The position numbers were made by a program, and so were the translations under genes. A stretch of 64,000 nucleotides of DNA from Paenibacillus sp. P25 (GTDB taxonomy: Bacteria; Bacillota; Bacilli; Paenibacillales; NBRC-103111). The notes under the pieces are model-generated. The model had not been told where the DNA came from, made no database searches, and saw only the letters and a program-made list of their open reading frames with translations. Numbering within the stretch: position 1 is the first letter of the stretch; the number at the start of each line of letters is the position of its first letter. Below are positions 21,262-31,413 of the stretch, piece after piece. The DNA lies in the NCBI GenBank assembly GCA_024704175.1, contig CP085629.1, forward strand, positions 310,001 to 374,000, in the 5' to 3' direction.

Positions 21262-22956
21262 ATGAAAGTAAACGCAACGAAAGCGGCAAGCGTTTTGATG
21301 ATCGCCGCCTTGCTCACGGCCATCGGCTGCAGCAAACCGAACTCCGACGGCACAAGCAGTCCTGCGGCATCCGCTACACCGAAAGAAGATCTTACTCCCA
21401 TGACGATCCGTTGGGCTTCAGGGGACAACATTCCGCTCTGGGACGACATGCAGAGTGATGTCGGCAAAGTCATTACACAAAAAACCGGCATCTCCATTAA
21501 GGCGCAATTCCCGGGAGGCGGCACTGACACGGATATGTTCGCCCTGATGGTGGCAAGCAACGACTATCCGGATATGGTTTCAGCCAAGACTAGTGCGAGC
21601 AAGCTCAAAGACGCCGGCGCTTTGATTGATCTGGCGCCGCTCATTGACAAGTATGGGCCGAACATCAAGAAGCTATATGGCGATTACATGAAGCGTCTGC
21701 GCTGGAGCAATGACGACCATGGCATTTATGTCCTGCCGACAGCTCCGGTAAACCAAACGTACTTCAAGGCAGGAGGCGGCTTCGAGCTGCAGCATGCCGT
21801 GCTGAAGGAGCTTGGCTATCCGCAAATCAAGACGGTGAAGGATTTTGAGAACGCTCTCAAAGCTTATAAAGACAAGCACCCAACCACAGCCGACGGCAAG
21901 CCGATCATCCCCTTGTCCCTGAACGCAGGGGAATGGCAAATATTGATTACCACCACCAACCCGGCCGTTGCCGCGACAGGCGCGCCGGATGACGGCGAAT
22001 TTTACATCGATCCGAAAACCTATGAGGCGAAGTTCCACTACTTGCGTCCTGAGGAGAAGGAATACTTCCGATGGCTGAACCATATGAACGACATCGGCTT
22101 GCTTGACCCGGAGAGCTTCGTGCAGAAGTATGACCAGTACAAGGCGAAGGTTGCCAGCGGCCGCGTTCTGGGACTCATCGATGCGGATTGGGACTACGCC
22201 AATGAAGAAGCAACGCTGAAGAAAGACGGCAAGTTCAATCAAACCTATGCCCACTTCCCGGTTACCTTGAATGAAAGCTACAAGAGATCTGACTTCCAGG
22301 ATGCCGGATACTTGGCCGGTATCGGCATCTCGATCACAAAAAGTGCCAAAGACCCGGTTCGCGTCATCAAGTTCCTGGATTATCTGGCGTCTGATGAAGG
22401 GCAAGTATTGCTCAACTGGGGGATTGAAGGCAAGCATTACAAGGTGGAGAACGGCAAGCGATTCATCCTGGACGACATTCTGAAGATGAAGGTCAATGAC
22501 AACAAAGCTTTTAGGCAAACTACCGGTATAGGAATGTATCTGGGAATTGGACCGGGCTACGGTGACGGCGTGAAGGACCCAACCGGCAACTATTACACCA
22601 CCGTCTTCCCGGAACAAATCGAGAAGGAATACACCAAAGCGGACAAAGAGACATTGGTCGCTTACAAAATCAAGAGCTTCAAGGACCTGTGGCCGGCAAA
22701 GGAGGAATTCCCGGTTAGACCGTGGGGCTCGGCATGGAACATCAACATAGAGACCGGCTCTGAAGCGAACCTCCTCTTCCAGAAGTGCGAAGACATCATG
22801 AAGAGGCGCATTCCGGAAGCGATTCTGGTGAAGCCGGATCAATTCGACGCCGTATGGGACGGCTTCATGAAGGATCTGGAAAAAGCCGGCGTTAACAAGC
22901 TGAATCAGGAATTCACCAAGCTGGTGAAAGACCGCGTGAAGCTTTGGAATGAATAA
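21262..22956 (+). CDS. ABC sugar transporter lipoprotein, no permease partners nearby
   Basis: 564 residues, intact. ATG 21262 follows GGGAGG. Lipobox TAIGC places the lipid Cys at 23, followed by a Ser/Ala/Pro-rich linker. The body is of the large LplA-like class (TIRWASGD, VASNDYPDMV, RVIKFLDYLASDEGQ). It follows a kinase and a truncated regulator, and precedes a xyloglucanase. Permeases that would normally sit here are missing, so it must use a pair from another locus or be left over from a deleted system. Confidence 0.9.
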   Translation: MKVNATKAASVLMIAALLTAIGCSKPNSDGTSSPAASATPKEDLTPMTIRWASGDNIPLWDDMQSDVGKVITQKTGISIKAQFPGGGTDTDMFALMVASNDYPDMVSAKTSASKLKDAGALIDLAPLIDKYGPNIKKLYGDYMKRLRWSNDDHGIYVLPTAPVNQTYFKAGGGFELQHAVLKELGYPQIKTVKDFENALKAYKDKHPTTADGKPIIPLSLNAGEWQILITTTNPAVAATGAPDDGEFYIDPKTYEAKFHYLRPEEKEYFRWLNHMNDIGLLDPESFVQKYDQYKAKVASGRVLGLIDADWDYANEEATLKKDGKFNQTYAHFPVTLNESYKRSDFQDAGYLAGIGISITKSAKDPVRVIKFLDYLASDEGQVLLNWGIEGKHYKVENGKRFILDDILKMKVNDNKAFRQTTGIGMYLGIGPGYGDGVKDPTGNYYTTVFPEQIEKEYTKADKETLVAYKIKSFKDLWPAKEEFPVRPWGSAWNINIETGSEANLLFQKCEDIMKRRIPEAILVKPDQFDAVWDGFMKDLEKAGVNKLNQEFTKLVKDRVKLWNE

Positions 22957-23025
22957 GCTTCGATTTTGAGCGGCCGGGCGGGGGATTTCTTGTCTTTTTA
23001 AATCCATATTCCAATAGGGAGGTGA

Positions 23026-23067
23026 ATGACGAACAACATCGAAGAGCAGTCACAAGCGTCGCTGTGA
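23026..23067 (+). other. Short ORF (13 codons) with strong ribosome site before GH74
   Basis: AGGGAGGTGA overlaps closely with ATG 23026; the frame ends at TGA 23065, 58 bases before the GH74 start. Listed as a possible leader, with little support beyond the ribosome site. Confidence 0.2.
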
Positions 23068-23125
23068 ATCGGTACCTAGTTATGTACAGATTCAGCCAAA
23101 TTCAAGAAACCAAAGGAGACTTTTA

Positions 23126-25459
23126 ATGGGCACAAAAAGATCCTATTTATCAGCCTTGGTGGCCGTTGCCCTGCTGCTGTCGACAGCTGCAGCGGTCAGC
23201 TTGCCAACGAAAACGTTCGCAAAACCCAAAGATCATTACCAGTTTCAGAATGTAGTTACTGGTGCCGGTGGCGGATACATTCCAGGCGTCATCTTCAATC
23301 CGAAACAAAAAGATTTGATTTATATGCGAACAGACATAGGGGGGCCTATCGCTGGAATCCGGAAACAAGCGGCTGGATTCCTCTGTTGGATTCAGTGGAA
23401 TGGGAGGATTGGAATAAAATGGGGGTCGATGAATTGGCAACCGATCCTGTCGACCCCAATAAGGTCTATGCTTTGCCGTAGGAATGTACACCAATAGCTG
23501 GGATCCTCATAATGGGTATATTCTGCGTTCCGATGATCAAGGGAAAACATGGGAATCGACGGAACTGCCTTTTAAAGTCGGCGGCAATATGCCTGGACGT
23601 TCGCAGGGACCTCGGTTGGTTATAGATCCCAATGACAATCATGTTTTATATTTTGGCGCTCGCAGCGGCAATGGATTATGGAAGAGTACAGATTCCGGTG
23701 TAACTTGGTCAAAAGTCAACAATTTCCCTAATCCGGGAACATATATTCCTTTTCCCGGTAAGGATTATGGCGGTGATCCGACCGGTTTTTCCTGGATCGC
23801 TTTTGATCCGCGCACAGGAACTGCAGGCCACCCCACGCAAACTATTTACGCCGCTGTGAATGACAACACAGGTGACAATCTTTACCGCAGTACGGACGGT
23901 GGGGAAACTTGGGCGGCAGTGCCGGGACAACCAACTGGATTCCTTCCGCACCACGGGGTCTTATCATCGACGGGCATGTTGTACATTTCCTACAGCAATG
24001 GCGTAGGTCCCTATGATGGAAATAAAGGGGACGTCTGGAAACTCAATACCAATACAGGAACTTGGACCAAGATCAGCCCAGTTGCGAGCAGTGATAGTAA
24101 CAATTACTGGGGATATGGCGGACTTGCGGTCGATCCTCAGCATCCAGACACTTTGATGGTTGCGACACTGAATTCCTGGCGGCCAGACGCGAATATTTAT
24201 CGGAGTACGGATGGAGGGAACACTTGGAGCCCCATTTGGCAAGGAGCGTATCCGAACCGTACCCTCAAATACACAATGGATATTTCGGCAGCGCCTTGGC
24301 TCACGTTTGGCGCCCCGTACGATCTGCAGGCAGCTTCTCCAAAAATTGGATGGATGATTGGAGATTTGCAGATTGACCCTTTCAACTCCAATCGTATGAT
24401 GTATGGAACAGGGGCTACTTTGTATGGGACAAATAATCTGACTGCATGGGATACTGGCGGAACTGTCAATATTTCCGTGATGGCAAAAGGGGTGGAAGAA
24501 ACCCACGTAATTGATCTGATCAGTCCGCCGTCCGGCGCTCATCTAGTCAGCGCAATAGGCGATATAACTGGATTCAGACATGATGATTTAACAAAAGCGC
24601 CATCCATGATGTTTACGAATCCTTATTCTTCTGTAACGACAAGCTTGGATTACGCGGAATTAAAACCAAACGTGATTGTTCGGGTAGGAGCTTTCGACAA
24701 GAGTTCGAATCCGAGTGGAAAAGCGCTAGGAATTAGTACCGATGGTGGTACGACCTGGAACCCGGATGCCACGGAACCGCCCAATGCAAGCGGGGAAAAG
24801 TAGCTGTCTCTGCTGATGGCGGCGCGTTCGTATGGGGCGGTGGGGCTTCAGACGCTGTCTATTATACGACAGATAACGGAAATACATGGTCAGCAAGTCA
24901 GGGTGTTCCTAATCAAGCGCAGGTCATTTCAGATCGTGTCAATCCGAAGAAATTTTACGCATATTGGGCAGGCAAGTTTTATGTGAGTACGGATCGAGGA
25001 GCCACCTTTACACAAACAGCGGCGACAGATCTGCCTCTAAATAACGATCCGAGCGTCGAACATACAATGTCGATCAAGGCTATGCCTGGACACGAAGGGG
25101 ATATTTGGATTGCAGGCGGAAACACAGTTGAGGGCAAATATGGTATCTGGCATTCTACAGATTCTGGACATAGCTTTATGAAGCTGAAAAAAGTGGAAGA
25201 AGCAGATGAGATTGGCTTTGGAAAGGCAGCGCCGGGGCACGACTACATGGCACTATATACCGTCGCGAAAATGGATGGACAACGTGGAATCTTCCGCTCC
25301 GATAATGGCGGAAGAAGCTGGGTGCGGATTAATGATGATCAACATCAGTATGGAAGACCGACAACCATTACAGGGGACCCGCGAATTTATGGACGGGTTT
25401 ATTTCGGAACCAATGGTCGTGGCATTATTTATGGGGATCCGGTGAAGGATAAGGATTAG
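23126..25459 (+). CDS. Secreted GH74 xyloglucanase, frameshifted
   Basis: About 777 residues, the normal size for a GH74 catalytic unit of two seven-bladed propellers. ATG 23126 follows AAAGGAGA; signal peptide to about TKTFA. Many blade repeats of the type STDGGxTW are visible. The two catalytic Asp residues of the family appear as Asp70 in YMRTDIGG and the Asp of IGDITGFRHDD at about 24560. The frame breaks near 23343 (G-run), 23480 and 24795 (G/A-run); across each break the translation remains GH74-like (RWNPETSGW; KVYALP; VAVSADGG). It cleaves the xyloglucan backbone outside the cell. No carbohydrate-binding module is attached. Confidence 0.92.
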
Positions 25460-25476
25460 ACCTCGCTGAAAGTTGG

Positions 25477-25600
25477 TTAAGACCCCAAATAGCAGATATT
25501 GAAAAAAGCCCTTGGCTGCAAGCTGACGCCGGTATTCTGCCGGTGTCAGCTTGTCTAGCTTTCTTTGCGCTCTTTCTTCGTTATAATATACTCCCGCATC
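25477..25600 (-). mobile_element. IS3-family insertion sequence remnant (transposase C-terminus and end)
   Basis: Read on the minus strand, MREYI and then, after a one-base break, YYNEERAQRKLDKLTPAEYR, which is the characteristic C-terminus of IS3-family (IS150-like) OrfB transposases. Past the reading frame, TTAAGACCCCAAATAGCAGATA on the plus strand resembles IS3-family terminal repeats (GACCCC AAA...). No other transposase domains or second end are found, so only the right end survives. It lies between the GH74 stop and the next regulator and may mark a past insertion or deletion junction. AAGCTGAC-GCCGG...CCGG-TGTCAGCTT in it is a strong hairpin. Confidence 0.65.
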
Positions 25601-25752
25601 CGCTTCTGACCCCTGACTGCCACAACTAGAATTCATCGGATTAACCCGTTTTGGAAGTATTGCATTATAATTAGATGTATCATAAGATGTAACTGGATTC
25701 ATACATTTGAAGATGGTTTGGTCGGGGGACTGCGCGCTCCAGGGGTACACGT

Positions 25753-27963
25753 ATGAAATGGATACCTTTCTACAGAAACACCTTTTTTAACCGCCTCATC
25801 TTATCGCATACGGCATTAGCCGTCGTGCTGCTCGGACTTGCGGGGGGCTACCTGTATACGCAGGCTAGTCAAATGATGGTGAACGAAATCGCCAGAGATA
25901 GCCAAAGCCGTCTTGTTGCAGCAAAGGATTATGTGGAACGGACCTTACTGCGAAAATACGAAGACAATCTTCAGAATAAGGCCGTACCTACCATTTTTAC
26001 CCGGAACAACTCTAATTTGAACTATTTGCTGGACAATGGATGGGAAGGAAACCTGGACCTTATTTTATCCTTGCAACAAGAACTAGACAATTTCAGGAAA
26101 ACATCTGAAGGCGCTTCCAATATAACCTTGTATTTTCAAAAAGGTAATTATGTCGTAAACAGCGATCTTTTCTTTGAAAATCCTGAAAACTCCACGGACT
26201 TCGCTTTTATCGGGGAGCTCCCGCATACGCTTCCGAACCGGTGGATGCTCCGGACCTTGCCGGACGGAAAGCACGCGATGACGTATGTCGTTAAACTCCC
26301 GTACGGGACAGTCAGCTCATCACCGAAAGGATACCTGTATGTTGATGTCGATCTGGATTACCTGAAGCAGGCCGTCGCCAAAATCATGATCTCCTCATTC
26401 GAGAGATTCTATATATTCGATGCGAACGGGAATTTGCTCCTGCAAACAGCCGGGGAGAATACGGAAGAAGTTGGGTCGCTTCAGCAAGCCATCGGATCCG
26501 GTAAGACCGCCACAAAGATTAGCGACAGTGTTCGCGGCACCGTCGTATTATCGCATCTCGCCGGCTCGAAGTCGGAATACGGTTGGACCTATGCGATGGT
26601 ACGGCCGATGAATTCCTTTGTGCTGGAATCAAAACAATTGAAAAACAAGATTTTCGCAGCCTGCTGTCTTGTGCTCTTGTTCGGGCTTGCGGTTTCCTAT
26701 CTGATTTCCAAACGTTTCTATCTACCGATGAAAAAGCTGATCCAACATGTGCGCAACTTGTATCAACCCGGCCTGAACCCCGGCCAAGCGAATGAATATA
26801 TGATTATCGGCAGCGCGCTCAACTTCATGGGACAAAAAATCGAGAGTTTGGAATCTCAAGCCAGAAAGAACGAGATGAAAAACCTGGTATTGGGCGCCGG
26901 TCTCGGTCTCGAACATGTGGACGGACTGCAACAGGAATGCCGCTACCAGGTGGTACATGTTGAGCTCATCGAAGGCGATAGTGAGAAACTCAAGATGCGA
27001 TACGAGCAACAAGGCCGCACCGTGCCATACGAAGTAGTTTGCTTGAATTCGCAGGAAGCCGCCATCATCTACTACCTGGATTCACGCACCGAGATGGATG
27101 ATGGGACGGTTGCTGCGGAACTGGACAAAATCAAGGACGAAGTGCAGGGAGAGCTTCGATTTGGAGCGGGTATCGGCACTTCCGTCGTATCGCAAGAAGA
27201 AATTCCTCTTTCCTATCGAGCGGCTCATCAAGCATATCGCTATCGCTTTATGTACGGTCCTGAAGCCATCATTCTACATTCGAAAATTTCCGCTTTCGAT
27301 CCGAAGCCGCCGCTGATTTCACTGGGTACATTTCAAAATACGCTTAAGGCCGGAAATGTAGAGGGCACTAATCAATTTATCGACGAATTCGCTGCGACAC
27401 TGATGGAACGGAATATACAGCTTGAATCGGTGGAACTTGCGCTTCTTCAGCTCGTTTCTGCACTGTACGAAACGATCATTGATTTGGAGCTGCAGCAAGT
27501 TGTTTCCCCTTCCAATCTGTTTGACGAACTGAAGAAAGATACTCTTGCAGAGACGATCGCATCGATTCGCAGCCTTTCCGAACGGATTGGGGTCCATGTG
27601 CGGGATTCAGTCAAGCATAAGCAAGCGGAAGTCATTTTCAAGCTGAAAGCCTATATCGATGAGCATTTGCACGAAGAGCTATCGCTCAATGTTCTTTCTG
27701 AAGTGGCCTCGCTTGCTCCCGCCTACATTTCCACCTTGTTCGGCGAAGTGATGAACGAATCGTTTACCGAATACGTGACCCGAATCAGACTCGAAAAAGC
27801 CGCCCGCTTGCTGCAGGAGGACAACAAGTTGTCCGTCACCGAAATCGCTTCTCTTGTCGGGTATCGCACCCTGCAATATTTTCATTTTAAATTCAAAGAG
27901 CGTTTTGGCATTACTCCGGTACAGTACAGGCAAACGAAACAAAAGATGAGTGCGACCGACTAA
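25753..27963 (+). CDS. Membrane-anchored AraC-family transcriptional regulator, intact
   Basis: 736 residues, same architecture as the regulator at 10929: N-terminal helix (LILSHTALAVVLLGLAGGYLY), extracellular sensor domain to about residue 295, second helix (IFAACCLVLLFGLAVSYL), linker, and C-terminal AraC domain with helices around LSLNVLSEVASLAPAYISTLF and EIASLVGYRTLQYFHFKFKERFG. ATG 25753 is preceded by AGGGG. It lies 49 bases upstream of a binding-protein gene, so it most likely senses and regulates that uptake system. No kinase is required for this class. Confidence 0.9.
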   Translation: MKWIPFYRNTFFNRLILSHTALAVVLLGLAGGYLYTQASQMMVNEIARDSQSRLVAAKDYVERTLLRKYEDNLQNKAVPTIFTRNNSNLNYLLDNGWEGNLDLILSLQQELDNFRKTSEGASNITLYFQKGNYVVNSDLFFENPENSTDFAFIGELPHTLPNRWMLRTLPDGKHAMTYVVKLPYGTVSSSPKGYLYVDVDLDYLKQAVAKIMISSFERFYIFDANGNLLLQTAGENTEEVGSLQQAIGSGKTATKISDSVRGTVVLSHLAGSKSEYGWTYAMVRPMNSFVLESKQLKNKIFAACCLVLLFGLAVSYLISKRFYLPMKKLIQHVRNLYQPGLNPGQANEYMIIGSALNFMGQKIESLESQARKNEMKNLVLGAGLGLEHVDGLQQECRYQVVHVELIEGDSEKLKMRYEQQGRTVPYEVVCLNSQEAAIIYYLDSRTEMDDGTVAAELDKIKDEVQGELRFGAGIGTSVVSQEEIPLSYRAAHQAYRYRFMYGPEAIILHSKISAFDPKPPLISLGTFQNTLKAGNVEGTNQFIDEFAATLMERNIQLESVELALLQLVSALYETIIDLELQQVVSPSNLFDELKKDTLAETIASIRSLSERIGVHVRDSVKHKQAEVIFKLKAYIDEHLHEELSLNVLSEVASLAPAYISTLFGEVMNESFTEYVTRIRLEKAARLLQEDNKLSVTEIASLVGYRTLQYFHFKFKERFGITPVQYRQTKQKMSATD

Positions 27964-28012
27964 ATGTTTCTTCCATTCCTAAAGAGAGAATGTAAAAGGG
28001 GAGGATAAAACA

Positions 28013-29593
28013 ATGAATGACCAAAGAAAGCAGACATGGATTGGTCTGACGAGCATCGTCTTGTCGATGTCGCTCGTCGCGTTCGGTTGCGGCAGAGAAA
28101 GCGATAGCGGGATTACACCAAAGGCATCGGTAGAAACAGTGAGGCCCGAGGCCGGCGACAACATGATCGAGATTACGTGGGCGAACAACTTCAGTCCTCC
28201 TGAATCGGACGACAACTATGTGCAGAAGCAGCTGGAGCAAAAATTTAACGTTAAAATCAAAAACTTCAAATTTGACCGCCAAGGGTGGAAGGATAAATTC
28301 AACATGCTGCTTGCCGCCGGTCAAATTCCCGACATTTTCCCGATTGATGCAGACGAAACCGATATGGCCGCATGGGCGGACCAGGGCATCGTTGCCAGCA
28401 TTTCCCCGGATGAAATCCGGCACAATATGCCGAATTATACCAAAGCACTGGAATCGATTGACGCCGGCGCATGGAATGTCGGTTTCTATCATGGAAAGAA
28501 CTGGGGGATCCCGAAAGTATGGCCTGCCGGCAATTCAGGCATGATCCCCGGTTACAACGAAGCTTGGCTGAAGAAGATCGGCTATAATGAGCCTCCGAAG
28601 ACGCTCGCAGAGCTTGAGGATGTGCTCACCAAGTTCGTCTATAGCGATCCGGACGGTAACGGCAAGAAGGATACGTACGGCATGTCGGGCCGAGGGAAAC
28701 TCCCGTTTCAATTGTTTACTTCCGTATTCTCGGCTTATGGCGTATCGCCGTATCAATTCAAGCTGGGTGCAGACGGCAAAGTCGTATACGGCGGCATCAC
28801 GGAAGAAACCCGCTCGGCGCTCAAGCTTCTAAACAAGTGGTTCAATGCCGGACTTATCGATCCGGAATTCATTACGGCGGGTAACGATCAGCTTAATGAA
28901 AAATTCGCGAGCCAAAAGATCGGCATGGTGGATAACATGGGTTGGCGCAACTTCGACGCTGATTCCACATACATTAAGAAGGCCGCTTTGGACAAGGGGC
29001 AGAACGTTATCGCCGGAAAGCCTGTTGTCGGACCGGCCGGCAAAGCGTATGCCTTCTCCTACGGCGCGCGTCAAGCCCCTGTTCTGCTAGGGGTGCAGCT
29101 TGAGAAGGATGAAGCGAAACGGGCCAAGATAGAGCAAATTCTGGAATACGTTGCAACCAATCCGGAAGGCTGGTCGCTTACGGTTTACGGTGAGAAGGGC
29201 GTCAACTACGAGATGAACGGCGACTTTGTCGTTGCAAGGCCGACACCGGAGGCCTCAAAAGCCGGCGCCGGCGGCTTCTACAACCCGCTTTCGAATGTGG
29301 ATACGTCCATGGTGAAATATACCACGACCAAGGAATTGCTGAATCTGAAGGCGAAGCTGGACAGCGGCTATGAGCCGCTCAGGGACGTTATTGGCCCGAC
29401 CGGATTGACCGCCAAGGCAAAATATGGGGCGAGTTTGCAGACGCTGATGGACAATTATTTGATTAAAGCCGTCATCGGCAAAGCGGACACGGATAAAGGG
29501 TTCGACGATTTTAAGGCGAATTGGCTGAAATCCGGAGGTCAGGAATTGACGGACGAAGCCAATAAGGTATATGCACAGCGGCAAAAGAAATAA
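28013..29593 (+). CDS. ABC sugar transporter lipoprotein, intact
   Basis: 526 residues; ATG 28013 follows AAAGGGGAGG. Lipobox VAFGC, lipid Cys26. Contains a Ca-loop-like DPDGNGKKDTYG and the class-typical WKDKFNMLLAAGQIPDIF. A strong terminator follows, so no permease is co-transcribed directly; the nearest pair starts at 31414, after the GH28-like gene. Confidence 0.92.
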   Translation: MNDQRKQTWIGLTSIVLSMSLVAFGCGRESDSGITPKASVETVRPEAGDNMIEITWANNFSPPESDDNYVQKQLEQKFNVKIKNFKFDRQGWKDKFNMLLAAGQIPDIFPIDADETDMAAWADQGIVASISPDEIRHNMPNYTKALESIDAGAWNVGFYHGKNWGIPKVWPAGNSGMIPGYNEAWLKKIGYNEPPKTLAELEDVLTKFVYSDPDGNGKKDTYGMSGRGKLPFQLFTSVFSAYGVSPYQFKLGADGKVVYGGITEETRSALKLLNKWFNAGLIDPEFITAGNDQLNEKFASQKIGMVDNMGWRNFDADSTYIKKAALDKGQNVIAGKPVVGPAGKAYAFSYGARQAPVLLGVQLEKDEAKRAKIEQILEYVATNPEGWSLTVYGEKGVNYEMNGDFVVARPTPEASKAGAGGFYNPLSNVDTSMVKYTTTKELLNLKAKLDSGYEPLRDVIGPTGLTAKAKYGASLQTLMDNYLIKAVIGKADTDKGFDDFKANWLKSGGQELTDEANKVYAQRQKK

Positions 29594-29607
29594 TCGATTA
29601 AGGAAGA

Positions 29608-29634
29608 AACAGCCGAGTCCAGGCTGTTTTTTTT
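29608..29634 (+). terminator. Rho-independent terminator after binding-protein gene
   Basis: AACAGCC-GAGTCCA-GGCTGTT followed by TTTTTT, 15 bases after the stop. Stem of 7 bp with a long T-run. Between here and 29945 I see only the cre-like site and no supportable gene; a 103-codon frame there looks accidental. Confidence 0.9.
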
Positions 29635-29803
29635 CATTTGATAAGAAAGTATAAGTTTTCCATGACTTATCGCTTCGCATCAAACTTGATAAACCCGCTG
29701 GTCCTTGAAAGACAAGGACGACGTAGCCGTTTATCCTGGTTTCGAAAGAAATTATCATCCGATTTTGAAAGAATTCTTAAAAAATCGAATGAAATTGTCA
29801 TGG

Positions 29804-29817
29804 AAAAAGCGCTTTCA
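29804..29817 (+). promoter_or_regulatory. Candidate cre (CcpA) site
   Basis: AAAAAGCGCTTTCA matches TGWAANCGNTNWCA at 12 of 14, failing only at the first two bases. It lies 129 bases before the GH28-like gene. It is strongly palindromic about GCGC, which supports a binding-site role. Confidence 0.45.
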
Positions 29818-29945
29818 ATCGTTTACATTTGGGGCATAGCGCCAGGGATGCAACAACTCAAATTTGTAAAGGAGATCTGCAGGCACTATTTCGTGCATAC
29901 GGAAGCATCAAGAAGTGAATATCTTGTTAAAGTGAGGAAAAATCG

Positions 29946-31390
29946 ATGAGCTTTTTAAAGATTTGGGAGGCACCCGAAGGGGCGGTAGGCCGGGATGATT
30001 TTGAGGTTAGCGTCCGCATTCCGGGGAGAGCTGGCGACCACTCTTCGTGTATGAAGCGAAGGTGGACATGCACAATGTCAGACAGGCCTCCATGGCCTAT
30101 TTTGACATGGAAGGAACGGTGGAGGTCCGGGTCGAGAGCCGGAAGGGACCTGTTCATCAAACCGTCATCCGCCCCCTCTCGAAGCAAATTCCGTTCGAGG
30201 TGGAAGGAACGGCTGTTACCTTTCGTTTGAATGAACCTTGCAAGCTGTCCATAGAAGTGAACGGGGACCGCTTCGGCAATCTTCATCTTTTCGCGAATGC
30301 TCCGGAGGAGAATCCGCCGGAACCGGATGCCCCGAACGTGCTGTTCCTGAAGCCAGCCATCCATCGGATGGAGGATATTCATCGGTTGGCCGACAGTCCG
30401 AAGGAGCGCGGAGGAGCGGCGCCGGAAGTGATCTATTTTGGGCCGGGGATGCACTATCTGGAGGAGACGATCTTCCGCATTCCGTCCGGGAAAACCGTCT
30501 ATATCGCCGGCGGGGCCATTGTGGTCGGCTCCCTCGTCTGTGATCATGTACAGCATGTTACCATACGTGGCAGAGGGGTACTGTATTTAGCTGACTTCCA
30601 CCGGTTTTCTGCGTTCCGGGGTGTCCGAATCCTCTTCTCGCAGCATATTACCGTGGAAGGGATCGTGCTGCTGGACCCGCCTCACTACAGCATATATATC
30701 GGCAAGTCGGAGCATATCCGGATCCGCAACTTCAAATCCTTCAGCACGCGGGGATGGTGCGACGGCATCGACATGATGTCCAGCTCGCATATTGAGATCG
30801 AGGATGTGTTCCTGCGGACGTCCGACGATTGCATTGCCGTATACGGAAGCCGTTGGGATTATAAAGGGGATTCACGCTGCGTAAGTGTCAAAGACTCCAT
30901 CCTTTGGGCTGACGTAGCTCATGCGATGAATATCGGCGGACATGGGGACTACCGCCGGGGAGGCGACTTGATCGAGGATATCCGGTTCAGCAATATCGAT
31001 ATTTTGGAGCATCATGAGCCCCAGCCCGGTTATTGGGGGGCCATGAATATTAATGCCGGCGATAATAACACGGTGCGGAACGTCACCTATGACAACATCC
31101 GTGTGGAGGATTTTGAACTGGGACAGCTGATGGACATCCGTGTGGTGTGGAACGAGAAATATAACCCTGTTGCCGGTAAACGTATTGAGAACATTCATTT
31201 CCGGAATGTGACCTATAACGGCAAAAATGAAAACAAAAACCGAATATACGGGTTTGACCGTGAACGGAGTGTGGAAGGGGTCACCTTTACCAATTTGCGG
31301 ATCAATGGCGAGCTCATTTTGAGTGCGGAGCAGGGGAACTTTGAGATCAATGAGTTTGCATCCGGCATTGAGTTCCGTAAAGAACCGTAA
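29946..31390 (+). CDS. GH28-like (polygalacturonase-fold) glycoside hydrolase, frameshifted
   Basis: About 481 residues, no signal peptide, so probably an intracellular exo-acting enzyme. After an N-terminal beta domain the parallel beta-helix shows GH28-type motifs: GWCDGIDMMSS where NTDG is usual, RTSDDCIAV (catalytic Asp pair), and GHGDYRRGG for the GHG box. The usual RIK box is not clear, so activity may differ from a classic polygalacturonase. ATG 29946 is preceded by GTGAGG; one frame break near 30030 joins SVRIPG to FVYEAKVD. It sits immediately (23 bases) before a permease pair, suggesting it processes imported oligosaccharides. Confidence 0.8.
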
Positions 31391-31413
31391 CCATCCCATA
31401 AAGGAGGATATCA

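Noticed and set aside
29638..29949. 103-codon ORF between a terminator and the GH28-like gene
   Set aside because: Starts at the terminator's T-run, has no ribosome site or recognisable motif, and overlaps a cre-like site.
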